Shown piece by piece: positions 13,798 through 26,492 of a DNA stretch of 64,000 nt (positions are counted from its first letter, which is position 1; each line of letters begins with the position of its first letter). Made by a program: the position numbers and the translations under genes. Where the stretch lies: the NCBI GenBank assembly GCA_013397075.1, contig VWZS01003477.1, positions 2,491,563 through 2,555,562 of the forward strand, read 5' to 3'. This stretch comes from Rhabdornis inornatus. Taxonomy: Eukaryota; Chordata; Aves; Passeriformes; Rhabdornithidae. Under the pieces are notes generated by a model. It made no database searches. It saw only the letters and a program-made list of their open reading frames with translations, and had not been told where the DNA came from.

Positions 13798-13821
13798 CCT
13801 ATAGCTGCCTATAGCTGCCTG
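13798..13821. repeat. 10-bp tandem repeat
   Basis: The unit CCTATAGCTG occurs twice in a row and a third copy starts (CCTG). Local duplication only. Confidence 0.85.
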
Positions 13822-15154
13822 AGCCTCTGACTGAAGGGTTAGGGAGTGTGTGGAAAAGCATATTGCTTCTTGCTTTCTTTTTCCTACTTTCACTAGAAAT
13901 TGCAGACATAAATAGGTAAAATATCAGTCCAGTGCTAAGAAGTCTTCACTTCTTCTGCCAGGAAAAGAATCAATAATTGTGGGAATTCCTCCTATCCTAG
14001 GGAGACAGACAAGAAATAGATAGACAGGAGAAGTTTGCCTGTGCAGTCAAATGCAGGCACAGACACACTTGTGCAGACTGGCCACCCTGTCCTTGAACCT
14101 GGTTTCCCCACCTGCGGGGTAAGAGGTGCTAGGTTCTGCAGTGTAAGCAGTTGAGATGGCAACCATGAAAGAGCCCCTTGGAAAATGTGCCCTGAGCACT
14201 TTGATTACTGGTGTCCCAGATTTAACGTGCCTTGTGATTATGCTTTATTGCTCTTACTGTCTCCACTAACTTTTAATCACAGCTGAGTATTTCTAATCTG
14301 ACAGCCATTTCTGACTTCAAGTGTATTAAAGGAGTATTCAGACTGCCAAATAACAAAAGTGTGGGGATTTGCTAGGCAGGAGGCACTAGAGGGACCCCCT
14401 CTGCTTCCCCTTTAGCTCTCACCCTTCCCCCTTACATCAGAGCCCTGGTAATGGAAAAGAAATGTTGAAATCAATATAAGAATAAATTGCCACGTGGTCC
14501 TTATTGTGGAGGCAAGGTTTCTACAGAAAATCCTTGTAATCAGAAAAGGAGGAAGATGAGATTAAACTGATTAAACTGAGAAAGTCAAAAAAGGACAACT
14601 TGAAAGATTAGCTCGAGGACGACTGAAAAGCATAATCCTCCATGCATGTTAAGTAGAACAGTCCCTCTCTGTTATCAGCCCCTTCATCTGGTGACCTTCT
14701 GTAGCATTACTACAGAGCTACTTGATCCAAGGCAAATAGTGAAAATTGAAAAGCCAGAATGCCAGTGATTACAACAGGTATCAATATTACTGCAGTGATG
14801 GTTTGTTATCATTAGGGAGTTCCATCAGAGCTCATTCTGTAAGCAAAAGGAACAGAAAATCACAAGTCTTGTAGCAGGCAATAGAAGAAAAGACCTTGTG
14901 TTACAGTGGAAAAGCCTTTTTCATCTGTTTCAGCCTCTAAAATTACAGCATCAGAAGAGGAAAAGAGATGGGGGGAAGCATACAGGACCTCACCTGTATT
15001 TCTTTCCCTGGGAACAGCTGCACACAGCCAGTGTGTGCTACCCTTTTCTTCTGGAGTGAGAGGAAACTCAAAGGCCTGTTTCAGTTTTACTGGTTCAATG
15101 ACTTTTTTAGCTTCACACCCCCAACTTTATAGCAAATCTGTTCCTGTGTGGTCC
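13822..15154. other. non-coding DNA, nothing recognised
   Basis: A stretch near 14200-14350 has conserved-element texture (CTTTGAT, TTTAATCAC words) but no decisive signal. No gene or repeat family was recognised. Confidence 0.5.
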
Positions 15155-15172
15155 CAGCAGCAGCAGCAGCAA
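15155..15172 (+). repeat. short CAG trinucleotide repeat
   Basis: Five CAG units followed by CAA. In one plus frame they give a short glutamine run inside an open frame of 106 codons (14906-15226), but that frame has no other gene-like property. Confidence 0.85.
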
Positions 15173-17251
15173 GGCTGGCACCTCTGCAACCTTAAAGTTC
15201 CACATTGCAGGGCTGCATGTGTGTGAGCCTGGTGTGGTGCTGTTCAAGGACAGAATTTTCTCCCTTCTTCTTGAGAAATGTCAGAAGGTCTGGAAGAAGA
15301 AAGAAAGCAAGAAACCCTGCTCTAGACAAGGGTTGTTGAGCTCAAGTACATCACATATCCTATCTTAACTTATAAAGGAATATTGTTCCTGATTAGACTC
15401 ACATTTTGTGCTTTAGAAATGTGCTTAGCACCACATTGACATAGAAACATTTTTAGAAGATGGTTTCATTGTCTTTCTTTTTAAGTTGGCAGAAACCACA
15501 AAAGCTAAGGAGTGGGGAGTGGCACAGGTTTGTGACTGCGTACTTCACCAATTATATTTGCTATAATGCTTCACGTTTTTGCCTGTTTTTTCCTTTACTC
15601 TGTTCCCCCTGCCCCCCAAAATTCTCTCTTTTTACCCCACTATTGCCCAAAAATGTATTATACTCAGGCACTCTTTTCTTTGTCAAAAGCCTGGAAATCT
15701 ACAGTGCTATTAATCTTTTTTGTAATGTTGCTGATGTAAATGGAGAAGCATGACTCTGAATCATTTAAATGTTTTGACTGAATCCTAGATTTGTCACTGA
15801 GTTGCAGTTTCATTTTGTTCAACTTGCTACAAGTCAGTGCTGCTGTTTCCCCTGCTGCCTTTGTTGGTCTCTGAGTTAGGCAGGAAGTCTTCCTAGGTCG
15901 GAATTGTTTCTTACTGGGTGTTTGTCAAGGGAATGTGACTCCAGTTAAAAATACTGTGGTCAACTGCCATTAATGGAAAAAGACAATGTCTATTTTTAAA
16001 TAATTTGTCATCATTTTTAAACCCACAAAATTTCACATTAAAAAGCACAATGCATTAGTGTAACAGCATCAGGCTTAAATGTTTTGAAAAATCTGGGGGG
16101 GAAAAAAGGTCCTGCTACTAGTGAAATTTAATCTAGCTCCAAGATCCAGAGAACAGACCCATTTCTGGCAAGGTTCTTTATTATTCATTTGAAAGATCTT
16201 ATCTGCATATAGCACTAATGTCAGTAAGGGGAACTTAATGGTATAGTCTTACCTTGCCTTTCTTTACTGGAGAAGTGAGGATCCCACTACACTTTTGCTC
16301 CCAAAAAGCTTTTGCGCTTTTGTCAGTAGGTTGGGTCAAATCTAATCTGGGTAGGAAGAAGCAGTTCTGTTGCCTTGGGAGAGTTCCTACTTCTGCCATG
16401 TCTGAGTTTGTCCTCACTTTGCTTAAGTCTCAATGAAAAGAGGTTTTCAGTTCAGGAGGTAAAGGGATTCATTAGATCTCATTCCCAGAAATGTCTACCT
16501 GATTGAGAAAGAGTCCCCTCAGGGGTAACGCTCATAAGCAGGCGGAGGCTGAGAGCCTGAAAAATGACCCATTTTGAAGTTTATCTAATTAGCTTCAAAT
16601 ATATAAGTTAGGTGTTTTGCTAGATGGATTAGTGTAATTATCTTAGTGCACCTATTCATGCTAGGAATGTCAGAAAACCAGAGAACAGAGGAGCTCAGAA
16701 AGAAATCACAGTGGCTCAGCCTGTTGACTGCCCTGACCCACATGTAATTGTGCTACAGAGGAAAGACAGAAAGCTGGGAAAAACACAAGGTGAGAGGAGC
16801 TGCTTCAAAGACAAAATATTGACAGCTGACTTACAAATAAATTGACAGAGATCTACCTTGGCCCAAATTCCTTACACACGAATACTACAGAAAAATCATG
16901 CCAGGTGCATGCAGTCATTGCATAAAGGCACTATACTTATTGTTACAACAGCAATTTGATCTGAGGTATTCACAGTAAGCATTGTATCTTTAGTTTGGCC
17001 TCTGTCACTGAGCCATATTTAAATTGCATGAAAGGATTTTTCTTCATCTTGAAACTTCTTCTTCTGATGGAGAATGGATTATTATTTTATTGTTTGGTTG
17101 CAGATTTTTTTTTCCAATCTGTTGATAATGTAGATTCCGCACATCTTGAGAGGCTGGTTAAAAATTCCCTTGAAAGACAGTTGAGAGCTATGAAATGGCT
17201 TTTCTCAAAAAGGACTTCCATTTCTTTTTTGGAGGAAGAGGATGAGAATTT
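15173..17251. other. non-coding DNA, nothing recognised
   Basis: No gene recognised. The portion 16560-16690 is AT-rich with TAATTAG and TGTAATTA words and could be a minor regulatory element, but this is weak. Confidence 0.5.
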
Positions 17252-17325
17252 AAAAAAAAAAAAAAGAAAAAAGAAAAAGAAGAGAAAAAGGAAGAAAGAA
17301 GAAAGAAAGAAAAAAAGAAAAGAAA
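17252..17325 (+). repeat. polypurine (A/G) tract
   Basis: About 74 uninterrupted purines: A13, then mixed AAAG and AAG units. It makes a lysine-rich plus frame and a phenylalanine-rich minus frame, both artefacts. It could form triplex-type structure in principle. No source gene body can be seen upstream, so it is not confidently a retroposed poly-A tail. Confidence 0.9.
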
Positions 17326-18298
17326 CATACAACTGGGTTCAGCTTCTGTATTACTAAGCTTGTTTTGGTTAGGATTTGGTTTTTAGGTGCACATCTGCCA
17401 TGATGTATAGAAGCAGACTGGAGAAAAGAACAGCACTGCCAAGTAAACCTGAGACCAATCAATGCCTCTTCCAATCATTTCTTTTTAAGCAGTGAGTGCT
17501 CCAGCTGTAGGGCTTGTTTCACCCACAGAAATTATACTGCAAATCTTGGGCTGACAGTCTGACTGCTTCAGTGCCACACAAAATCCACTGGCAGCTGGAG
17601 TTATTCACCTGCCTTGTGGAACATCCTCTTTAGCTCCTAATTCACACTGCCTCCATGCCCCCATTCTGTAGGATTAGCTGAGTTTCCAGCTAATGGCATT
17701 TCTAAGTGTATCAAGTGTGCAGCTTTAATTTCCCCAGCATCTCATTGACTTTGTAGTCAATATTGCCGTGATCCTTTCAGAACCAGTCTTGTGTTCAAAG
17801 TATTGTAAATGAGTTTAATCACTGGAATGACCTGGTTTTCAGCAGGGTTGTGCACCCTTGGTAACCATGCAGTCACCAGGTGACCAGCACCCCCTCTGCC
17901 CCTTGATTCACCAGGGCTTTGAGTCATGCCTGAAGAGGATAATACCAGGATTAAAACACCCTTAAGAGTGTTCAGAATAGCCATCATTTCCCCAACACGT
18001 TTTTTTTTTTTTCAAGTTGGAAAGGCCTGTTTTACCAAAATCTAAATTTTTCATGTGAAAAATGTTAATTATTACCTTTTTGTCATGAAAGAACAGCTAA
18101 GGTCTAAGCACCAGATAGTGATCTTAACTGGGCCCAACCACTTAATTGGTTTGTGAAATTTATCTGATTTAATTTGATGTATCATTTATAGCAGAGCAAG
18201 TCACCTTTAGCATTACAGCTTCTTGTTATGTTTCCATAATGTGAAATTGAAAGGACCAAAATCAGAACATGATATTTTAATTTTAATAAAATTGTATG
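17326..18298. other. non-coding DNA, nothing recognised
   Basis: Unique-looking sequence with a 13-base poly-T at 18000-18012. No gene, exon or repeat family was recognised. Confidence 0.6.
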
Positions 18299-18320
18299 GT
18301 TGTGATTTAATAATCACAAC
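18299..18320. repeat. 9-bp inverted repeat
   Basis: GTTGTGATT at 18299-18307 is mirrored by AATCACAAC at 18312-18320 around a 4-base TAAT centre. It lies in AT-rich DNA with no transcript context. It could be a paired binding site or chance. Confidence 0.7.
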
Positions 18321-21300
18321 TTGAAATAATCATTGCTCTTTTTCTTGTAATGTTTTCCATCTGGAATTTGGAATGAAAACAAACTTCAGAATGTGTCAGT
18401 TTCAGACAGTTTGAAACTTTCAAGTGACAACCAGCTTTATCTCCCTGCTTGTACTAAAGTTATTTTACAGGTATATGAACTTTCTCCCTTTATAGATTTT
18501 TTTCTTGCTGCTTTAAAGGCAAGCATTTGTCCTTGAGTCACAGCAGAGGGCAATCAAATGGATTGAAGACCCGAGTTCTGCCCCTAGCCTTTTTTTTTGG
18601 CAGAGAAGAGAAAGTAGAGAGAGATGTGTTCTGACATCTGTGGCATGTGGTGGTTGGTGAACTTGCAACTTCACAGCTATGCTCCTTCCTCGTATGTGCT
18701 CCTCTCCTGTCAGCTCCTCTCTGTGTCCCAGAAAAGTAACTGCTGGCACCTGGAGAAGGAGGGCTCGTCCTGGCTACAGAGGGACATTTGTTCTGAAGGA
18801 GTGGATTGTTACAAACATTTTTATGTGCACACACTGATGAGAGAAGAACTTGGAAAGAGAGACCCCAAGAGGCAAAGGGAGAAGAGAGTAGCTAGGAATT
18901 AAGTGGCTGGAAAAGAAAAAAACGAAATCCAGACCCTGTATTTATATGTGCCTTTTAAGCCCGTTAGAAATTTCTGGGAGGTGACATGAAAAAGAGTTAG
19001 AAGATTCCCACCAACGAGCAGGATGCTTGCACTGCCAGCTGATGGCTTAAGGCCAGACTCCTATCCAGCTGCCATTGTGCCCTACAGGATACCTTAACTG
19101 TTATACCTCTGGATGGGTTTAGCACTCTCCTGGTTAAACCCCTTTGTTTCCTCAAGGGTTCTGCTTCAGAATGTGGTTTTGATTTTGGAAATTAGGGAGA
19201 AAGTGTCATTTTTAGTGAGGTTTCAGATATCTATTTGACATTACTTATGCTATCTATTTAAGACATTATAGAACTCCTTTCAGCATGTTCCTATTTGAAC
19301 ATGAATGTGGCATTTTAAGAGCCTTGCTTGTTGGAGCACTGTGTTTATGGTCTACACATAAACTCTTTGACTAAACACTAACAAATGTAGCTGTAGCAAT
19401 AAAGAAAATGTGAAAAAAATGGTGACTATGGAGAAGTAGCATCAAGCCCAGGGCAAGGTGATGAGTTCATGTTCTAAGGAAACTGGTGAAGAAGAGCAAC
19501 TTTAAACAACAACTACGTGCTTTTTAGGACAGGTAGGGATGGACAGGGTATATTTGGAATGCCCTGATATTCTTCTTGATGCATAGGCAACTTACAAAAG
19601 TCAGGATATCTCTTCCTGTTATTACTAAGTTATTACTTATAATTAGCACTTTGTACCCTCTGAGGGCTGACCTTCATAATCACACTAGCTGAATTCATAT
19701 AGATTTTTATTTGACTTGCTGCAGGTAGATCATAAAAGACCAGCCCTTATCAGCAATCACGTCCTCTGTTAGCACTGCCATTCATAGCCTTCTGTGCTTT
19801 TTCAGTTGTGTCCCTGCTACTCTATGAGAAAACTTGCTTGAGAACACTCTTCTCATTTACTGCACACACCTCCTCAAGTCTGGGCTTTTTCTCTGTCAGC
19901 TGACACTTTCCCCAGGCTACAGAGGTCTGTGTTTCTCCTATTTCCATCCCTTTGCAGATGGAGTGCCTGTTTGCTTCTGCCTTCTGAACAGACACGAATC
20001 TGAACTTTTCACATTTTAGGTGACAGTCAGGATAGTATTGCTAGGGATCTGAGCTGAGGCTATTTTTGATTTATCAGTTGAAACTCTTAAACTTTCAAAA
20101 ATTTGAAGAAACTATCCTCATAGTCCGAGGTAATGTAGTCACGTGACACAAAGGAGAACAAGACTTAATCACCTCTGTTCTGTTTAGCACTTGGTTACCT
20201 GGAGAGTACCTCTCATTTTGGGAGCAGCCTGGTTTTGGTCCTGTTGGCATTGCCTGTGTTTTTGAGAAGTTTTGTGTCAGCCATCTGTGTCATAGAAGCT
20301 GCAGGTGGATGCATGATGCCAGCAGGAGCTGTGCCAGACCTTTCCTCATGCAGCACAAGACCAGTAGTACTGATGCTGTGGGAATTAGTATTATTGTCAG
20401 TCACTTCTTGTTTAACTCAGTTTGAAATGAGCTCAGTAAAGCTGAAGAATGGCTTAATAGTTAACTGCAATTTGGCTGAATGTCAGGTAGTGCCTTTGGG
20501 TCTGTAAAAATTTGCAGTGATTAAACCACCTTCTTAAGAAACCTGTTTTGCTGAGCATTTTGAATATGTGTTTTTGTTGTCCCTTTGGTATACATCATGA
20601 GTACAGGGCACAAGATGGAGGCAGTGTTGTTCTTTGAAATCAATGAACTAGATACATGGAAAAGATTAAGTGAGGGACTACTGACTCATAGATCCATGAT
20701 ATGCCTCACAGAGCTGTAGCATTCAAAATACTTATTTCTGTAATTGGTGAGAATGGTTCCAAAAGATCACAGCACACCTACCACTCTTACCAAACCAAGT
20801 GAATTTTACTTCCTACATGTTAATGTCTGCAGTGATTTGGAGTTGAAGATTAAGGATCCTTTGCCACTAAAAAGTCAGAAAATGTTAAATGATTGGAGTC
20901 TTGGAGGGAATGTAAGCAGTAATTGCTGATCTTTGGGCTGGCATGTTTTCCCTCCTTGTGTCTTTGATTGCTGCCCTCAGACATGGCTTTCAGTCTGGAG
21001 GCAGATTTCCCTGGTTGTTCCCAAAACCCAAAATATGTGAGATTTTTGAAGGAATGCATGATTTGAACCTCTCTGTGGGTTCCTTAACTATTGTGTGTCA
21101 TGCATCACCACATTTTGCAGTTACAGAGACAACATGAAGGATCTGGTAGGACTGGTGCTGCTTCACTCTCCCTTTTAACAGGTCTCAATAAAATTACCAA
21201 GATTATATCAATAAAAAATAGAGACCTCAGTAAAATTTTCTTTCAAAACTATGAAAAAATTACCTAAATGACCCTAGGCTGGAACTTCAGAACTTCATCT

Positions 21301-22575
21301 GATGTGATTTATAGTGGTTGAAGATGTGTTCCAGTGCTATAAAATTGAATTCTTCATACCAATAGTTGCCACAGTTGTTCTTATCCCCATACTATACAAA
21401 ATAAGTCCTTGTAATTGTTGCCCTGCAACTTCACATGAAATGCTGGCACAACATGTAAAATCAGAAGGTATTTCCAGATGTCTACGAATGAGTAAGTGCA
21501 AGAATAATGAGGCTGGGGCTGCTGTTGTTACTGCTGTGTGCAGATGTGACCAGGAATCCTTGTTCTGGACTCAGCCCTTCTCTGTTATCTGCTGTTCAAT
21601 AACAGAACTGAAAGATGATTTGAACAGTCTTTTGGAGAGAGACCAAGTTTTGCAATATATGTTCTGTAGAAAACCATGAGTGTAAATAAAGGCAAATATA
21701 CTGTTTGCCCCCAGCTGCTGTGTATGCCTCCTGTGCTGCAGGTTGGATAAGCGTGTGCCATTTGCTGTTAGCACAGGTCTATCTGCACAGAAGGGAATTC
21801 TGTCACATGCAGATATAGCCAGGGAAAACCTTTTGTTTGTACAAGAGGCTTACTGACACTAATTAAATATTTTCTTTTATTGGAAAGCAGGCAATTCATG
21901 GCTACCTACATGCCCCCAGATTCACACAAATAGTTGATTATAAACCTCTTATGTTCTGGAAGACTGAGAAGGAATTCCTATTTTAGTCCTGCTGAAATGA
22001 CAAAGGTAGGCAATTCAAGTAATGGCCTGTTAGTCAGTTATTAAATATTGCTCTTCAGCAAAATTGCTAATGATGATGGTCTTTCTATTCTACCTTTAGA
22101 AGAGTGCAGAGTATATTCTGAAGAGACATTATCTTGGATATAGAAGGCCACTAGCTTGAATGCTGTCCAAATCAACCAATTATCTGTGACAATCAACTAG
22201 CTCTGCCAGGCCACACAGAGATTAGTTGCTATATAAAGTTCTGTGCTTTAAATTAAATGGCTAATGGTAGAAAGGTGAAATTGTTCAGAGGATAAGACCT
22301 GATTTTTAGAGGAAGAATAAACTTTTAGCAGAGGTGGGCTGCCTCCTGTGGGTATAAAGACCATTGTTCTGAGTAAGTATCTTCATCATCCTTTACAAGC
22401 TGTTCATAGAAACTGTACAAGTACAGCTAATCTAAAATCCTTCAACCAACATCGTGCTGTCCAGGTAAATGCTGCTGTGTGCAGGGAGGTAAGTGTTGTG
22501 GGACAGGTACAAGGTGATACAGAAGCTGGTCCTGTTGGGCAAGATAAGCAGTAGGGCTGACTTCCGATGACATAT
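18321..22575. other. non-coding DNA, nothing recognised
   Basis: The longest frame is plus 21314-21679 (121 codons); its cysteine-containing product has no family I recognise. Other frames overlap on opposite strands. A consensus-like donor at 22488-22493 (GTAAGT) lacks a convincing exon before it. No mobile element was recognised before the LTR. Confidence 0.55.
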
Positions 22576-23184
22576 TGTGCTGGCTTTGGCTGGGGCAGAG
22601 TTAATTTTCTTTGTTGTGGCTGGTATGGGGCTGTGTTTTGGATTTGTGCTGAACATGAGGTTAATAATATATTTATTTATTTAATTTTTCATTTTTTATT
22701 TTTTTTCTTATTGCTGAGTGGGGCTTACACAGAGCCAAGGCCTTTTCTGCTTTTCACACTGGTGAGGAGACTGGGGGTGCTTGGGCGACTGGGTAGAGAC
22801 ACAGCCAGAACAGCTGACCCAAACTGACAAAAGAGATATTTCAGACCATCTTACATCATGCTCAGAATATAAAGTGAGGGGAAGGAGGAAAGGGGGGACA
22901 TTTGAAGTGGTGATGTTTGTCTTCCCATATAACCATTACATTTGATGAGGCCCTGCCCTCCTGGAGATGGCTGAACACCTGCCTGCCCATGGGAAGCAGG
23001 AAATTAATGCCTTGTTTTACTTTGCTTGTGTACATGGCCTTTGCTTTCCCTATTAAATTGTCTTTATCTCTCTCAACTTGAGTTTTCTACCTTTTACCCT
23101 TTCAATTCTCTCACCAATCCTGCTGCTGGGGAAGTGAGTGAGTGGTTGTGTGGTACTTGGTGGCTGTCTGGAGTTAAATCAATA
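22576..23184 (+). mobile_element. solo LTR of an avian ERVL-like endogenous retrovirus
   Basis: The block begins TGTGCTGGCTTTGGCTGGGG and matches the recalled avian ERVL-type LTR throughout: a pyrimidine-poor 5' part, then the segment with AACAGCTGACCCAAACTGAC near 22809, TATAAA at 22868-22873, a purine-rich stretch after it, and ATTAAA at 23052-23057 as polyadenylation signal. It ends near GTTAAATCAATA. The order TATA then poly-A signal sets the plus orientation. No gag, pol or env sequence and no second LTR flank it, so it is a solo LTR left by recombination. Flanking CATAT (22571-22575) and CATGT (23185-23189) may be a decayed 5-bp target duplication. An AT-rich insertion at 22672-22711 looks expanded relative to the family. 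The exact ends are uncertain by several bases. Confidence 0.85.
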
Positions 23185-24339
23185 CATGTATTCAGAACAG
23201 AGATGAAGGAGAGAAGCACATCTCATTCTTCACACATCATAAAAATGGTCAAGCACATGAGCTTTAGCTATGATTGCTAGAAACGTTTACTTCTGTCCTT
23301 GCAAACAAAGTATCATCTGCAGCTATTGTCAAAAGAAATAGTGTCCTCAGGGCAATACTAGAGAACTGTTGATTTGGCATAGTTATACAAGGAAAGAAAT
23401 TTTGACTGATTGCATCTTTAAAATAGTTTAAAAAACAGTGTTAAAAAACAGAAGGAGGTTACCATGAGGAAACAAGCCAAGTAGATACAAGGTTCCACTC
23501 AGAGGAGCTTGCTCAGACTCACCTGCATCAGAAAGTCCCAGTTCAAGTGTCAAATCTCTGCAGAGGACATGTGGTACTGTCGCTCCTGCTGCTGTCCAAA
23601 CTAAGAAGCAGGGAAGAAAAAAGCAGGAGGAAGAAGATGCTGCCTTTGCCAGGAGGAGATGCAAATGACAAGAGGAGGAATATGAGTAATCGTGAGCATA
23701 AGCTGTGGGCCAGAGACTCCTGCTCCTCACTCAGCTGGCACCTGGCTGCATAAATCCTGTGCCCTAAACCTCTTCCTCATCCTTTGCCTGGTCACCAGCA
23801 AGCAGTGAGTTTTTCCAAAGCAATGAAATATGGGCTTAAGTTACAGGGCCAAGCCCTCACTGAATGTAAATGGGAATGACTCCATTGCTTTCACTGGCTG
23901 AGGTTCTTGTCCTCAGCTTTCAAGATGCTTTTAAGTATTGGATATAAGCAACCTGCCACCATGGATACACTTTGGTTTAGAGTGGATTTTTCACTGCTCC
24001 AACGTACCTATTAATTGTAGTAATGTTTTGCTGCACTCATTTGGATTAAAATGCTATTTCTAATTGTCAGTTAATGGGTTTTAGTGAAAGTAATTTCTTA
24101 AACATTATGTACTCAGTTTAAATCTAACAGGGTAACTAAACATTAAAGTAACAGGGGGGAAAATCTATATTGCTCTAATTTGTATTGTATGTTCTTTTCA
24201 CCAAGTATAATTGCTATTGAATGCCTAAAGCAGCATTCTCCAAAGCATGTATAACCAGAAAAAAAGTTGCAATTGTATCTAAAAAGCTTTGTCATACCTT
24301 GCTAGCATAAACATGGGATGAAATATGAAGATTCTTCAT
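23185..24339. other. non-coding DNA, nothing recognised
   Basis: Purine-rich around 23600-23700. The part 23990-24260 is AT-rich and repeat-free with homeodomain-type words and may be a weak conserved element. No gene was recognised. Confidence 0.5.
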
Positions 24340-24361
24340 ATTACAAGAATTACAAGAATTA
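24340..24361. repeat. 9-bp tandem repeat
   Basis: ATTACAAGA is repeated twice, with the start of a third copy. A small slippage product. Confidence 0.8.
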
Positions 24362-25935
24362 TGTAATACAATGCTCTGCATTCATGCCTGTTTCTCACTC
24401 ACTTAGATAGGGTTTTTATGACTATCCAGCTCCCAGTGGTGTGAGGAAATGGTAAGCATAAAAGATGCATGCATATTTTGTTGGTAATGTAAGCTACATG
24501 GAGGGCTAAAACCAGACTGAACAAGTGTCTGTAATTGTATGATGGACAGGGTGATTTTGTGTCACAAAATGGTACTTTTTTTCCTCAGTGCTGGAGAATA
24601 AACTCCATTTTCATATTTTCATGGATGGATCCCCCTCCTTAATGCACAGGGGGTTATATTGCCATAGGCACAGGGGACCAGTGTTCACATTGTTCTGTGT
24701 GAGTAAGGGAGGAGCTGATGTCCAAGGCATCACTGCTGCTAAGACTTCCAAGAAACAACAAAATGCAAAAATTCTGATTTTTTCTTTATTACTTGGGGTT
24801 GAAATTACCTCCAGACTTATCAACAGTATGTTTGACCTTGCTGTCTATAATATTCCATCTGATATTTCATACAAAAAAAATGTGATGTAAGAGGGAAAAC
24901 TATCATTACGGGGGTACCCTTGATGCTTTGATCATCCTAATGCATTAACCAAAACTTTGTTAAAGCCCTATGTCTGTCCAGCATAGCCATGCATAAATAA
25001 TGACCTGCAGCTTCAGAAAACTCACCAGCAGCCTGTAAAGATGAGCATCTTTAAGGGCCTTCATGACCTCATCCTCAAAGGTTATCTGCAACATTTTAAT
25101 GAAATCTAACTGACCACTAATGAGGCACACACTCCCTTGTCTTCACTGTCACGATCCAAAGAACTGCTTCCCATTCTGACTCTTATTCATGGCTACAGGG
25201 TGCACACCGACAAAAGAAAACTTATTAGGAGAGGAGGTATGAGCTGCTGCATAGCAACCTTTTCTTCACCAAAATACAGGCTTTAATATTTATCTGGTGT
25301 CTGTCCCTTAACTTCTGCTTTCCAAACTCTAAACCCTGATACTAATTCTAATTTCCTATAGCTAGATAATTTCCAGAGAAGAGCTATAATTCTTTCTCTG
25401 TTTAACTACTTGCTTGAAAGGTGGAAATGTTCATGTGCTAAGTGATGAAACTTATGTACTATGCAACACATTCATTTTGTGATATATGCTTTGCAACCTG
25501 CTTGCTCCTTCATCTGTGCTGTGTCTGCAGATCGAATCCCCCCTGGCAGGTGCAGATTTATGGGGGATAAAAAGAGAATTTCATCTTCCTCACCCTCAGC
25601 TCTTGATTCACACCTTCCTTTCATGACATCCACAGCACACGTTTTCCCAGAGTTACGCTGCAGATTATTTCTGAGTCCCTCCCTGTGCCTCATTTCAAAG
25701 GCAGAGAGGGTGAAGTTTGGGCACTCTGATATTTCGGGTCTGATCCCCACTGCTAGCTCCCCTTCTTTGTGCACACCCACCACATGGAGGGGGCATAGAG
25801 ACATGGTTCTCTTTCAGCTGACATCTGGGAGACATCTGCTCTAGCTTAAGGTGCTCCTAATTTGTACTACTCCTTAGCAATCAGAAACAATGCCCAGTTC
25901 TCTCCTAAAAGTCAGCTTAACTTTTGAAGTAATTT
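24362..25935. other. non-coding DNA, nothing recognised
   Basis: Overlapping frames at 25461-25844 (127 codons, plus) and 25472-25804 (110 codons, minus) share the same bases, which argues for low stop density and against genes. No family was recognised. Confidence 0.55.
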
Positions 25936-25987
25936 TTGGTTGGGTATTTTTTTGTTGTTTTCTTGGTTGGTTGGTTGTTTTTTTTTT
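25936..25987. repeat. T/G low-complexity tract
   Basis: Mixed poly-T, TTG and GGTT units, including three TTGG-type repeats. Simple sequence. Confidence 0.8.
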
Positions 25988-26403
25988 GTGGCCTGTGTGG
26001 AATCCATTTGCTGAAAATTACAGTGCTGTAAGACTCAAATCAGGTTCATTTCAGAAAAGGTAGTGCACATCTTCTCCAAGGTTAATGTCAATGCTTTTCA
26101 CATATTTTTGTGGAAACCATTTGAACCAAGTAACCATTCTCAGGCCTTACCTTTCCCAGCTGTGCCTGGTCGGTTTTCCAGTGTTGGTTTTACACCTGAC
26201 TTTTGTGCTGAACTCAATGGGAAGTGTTCCATCAGCTTGTGCCAGCAAAAGGACCATGACAGACAGTTGTAGGGTAATACTGGGTGAAATTGGCACAGAC
26301 ATTTCTGAATGAACTTGTCACCTTCTCAAGCAGAAACTGAAAGTTCAAGGGAGCTCTAGGGGCTTAAGTTGCTTCCTGGCACTGGAGTGGGTAGACCTAA
26401 AAG
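25988..26403. other. non-coding DNA, nothing recognised
   Basis: No gene or element is recognised. It is possible that an older body of the L2-type tail immediately to the right extends into this block, but I cannot see it. Confidence 0.45.
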
Positions 26404-26492
26404 CATAGAAGCTCCTCGGGGCAGGACCATGTCTGTTTTGTTTAGTATTGTATCAAGCTTCCCATTCTGTAAGGAAATAAAAATAACAATGA
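26404..26492 (+). mobile_element. L2/MIR-type 3' tail remnant
   Basis: The string GAAGCTCCTCGGGGCAGGAC at 26408-26427, followed by CATGTCTGTTTTG and an ending in ATAAAAATAAC-type sequence, matches the conserved 3' end shared by L2 LINEs and the SINEs that use their machinery (the TGTAAGCTCCTxGGGGCAGGGACxxTGTCT pattern). Only this tail is legible, so L2 and a dependent SINE cannot be told apart. The copy lies about 17 kb from the minus-strand L2 remnant and in the opposite orientation, so it is an independent insertion. Confidence 0.6.

Noticed and set aside
13370..13804. Plus-strand open frame of 144 codons, the longest in the window
   Set aside because: No recognised domain, overlaps another plus frame and a 111-codon minus frame, and has no promoter or splice context. 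Consistent with chance.
14090..14135. GTTTCCCCACCTG string resembling part of a MIR SINE
   Set aside because: Only a short match and no neighbouring MIR blocks, so it is not distinguishable from chance.
16995..17357. Plus frame with an acidic then lysine-rich C-terminus
   Set aside because: The lysine stretch comes entirely from the polypurine tract, and the rest matches nothing I know.
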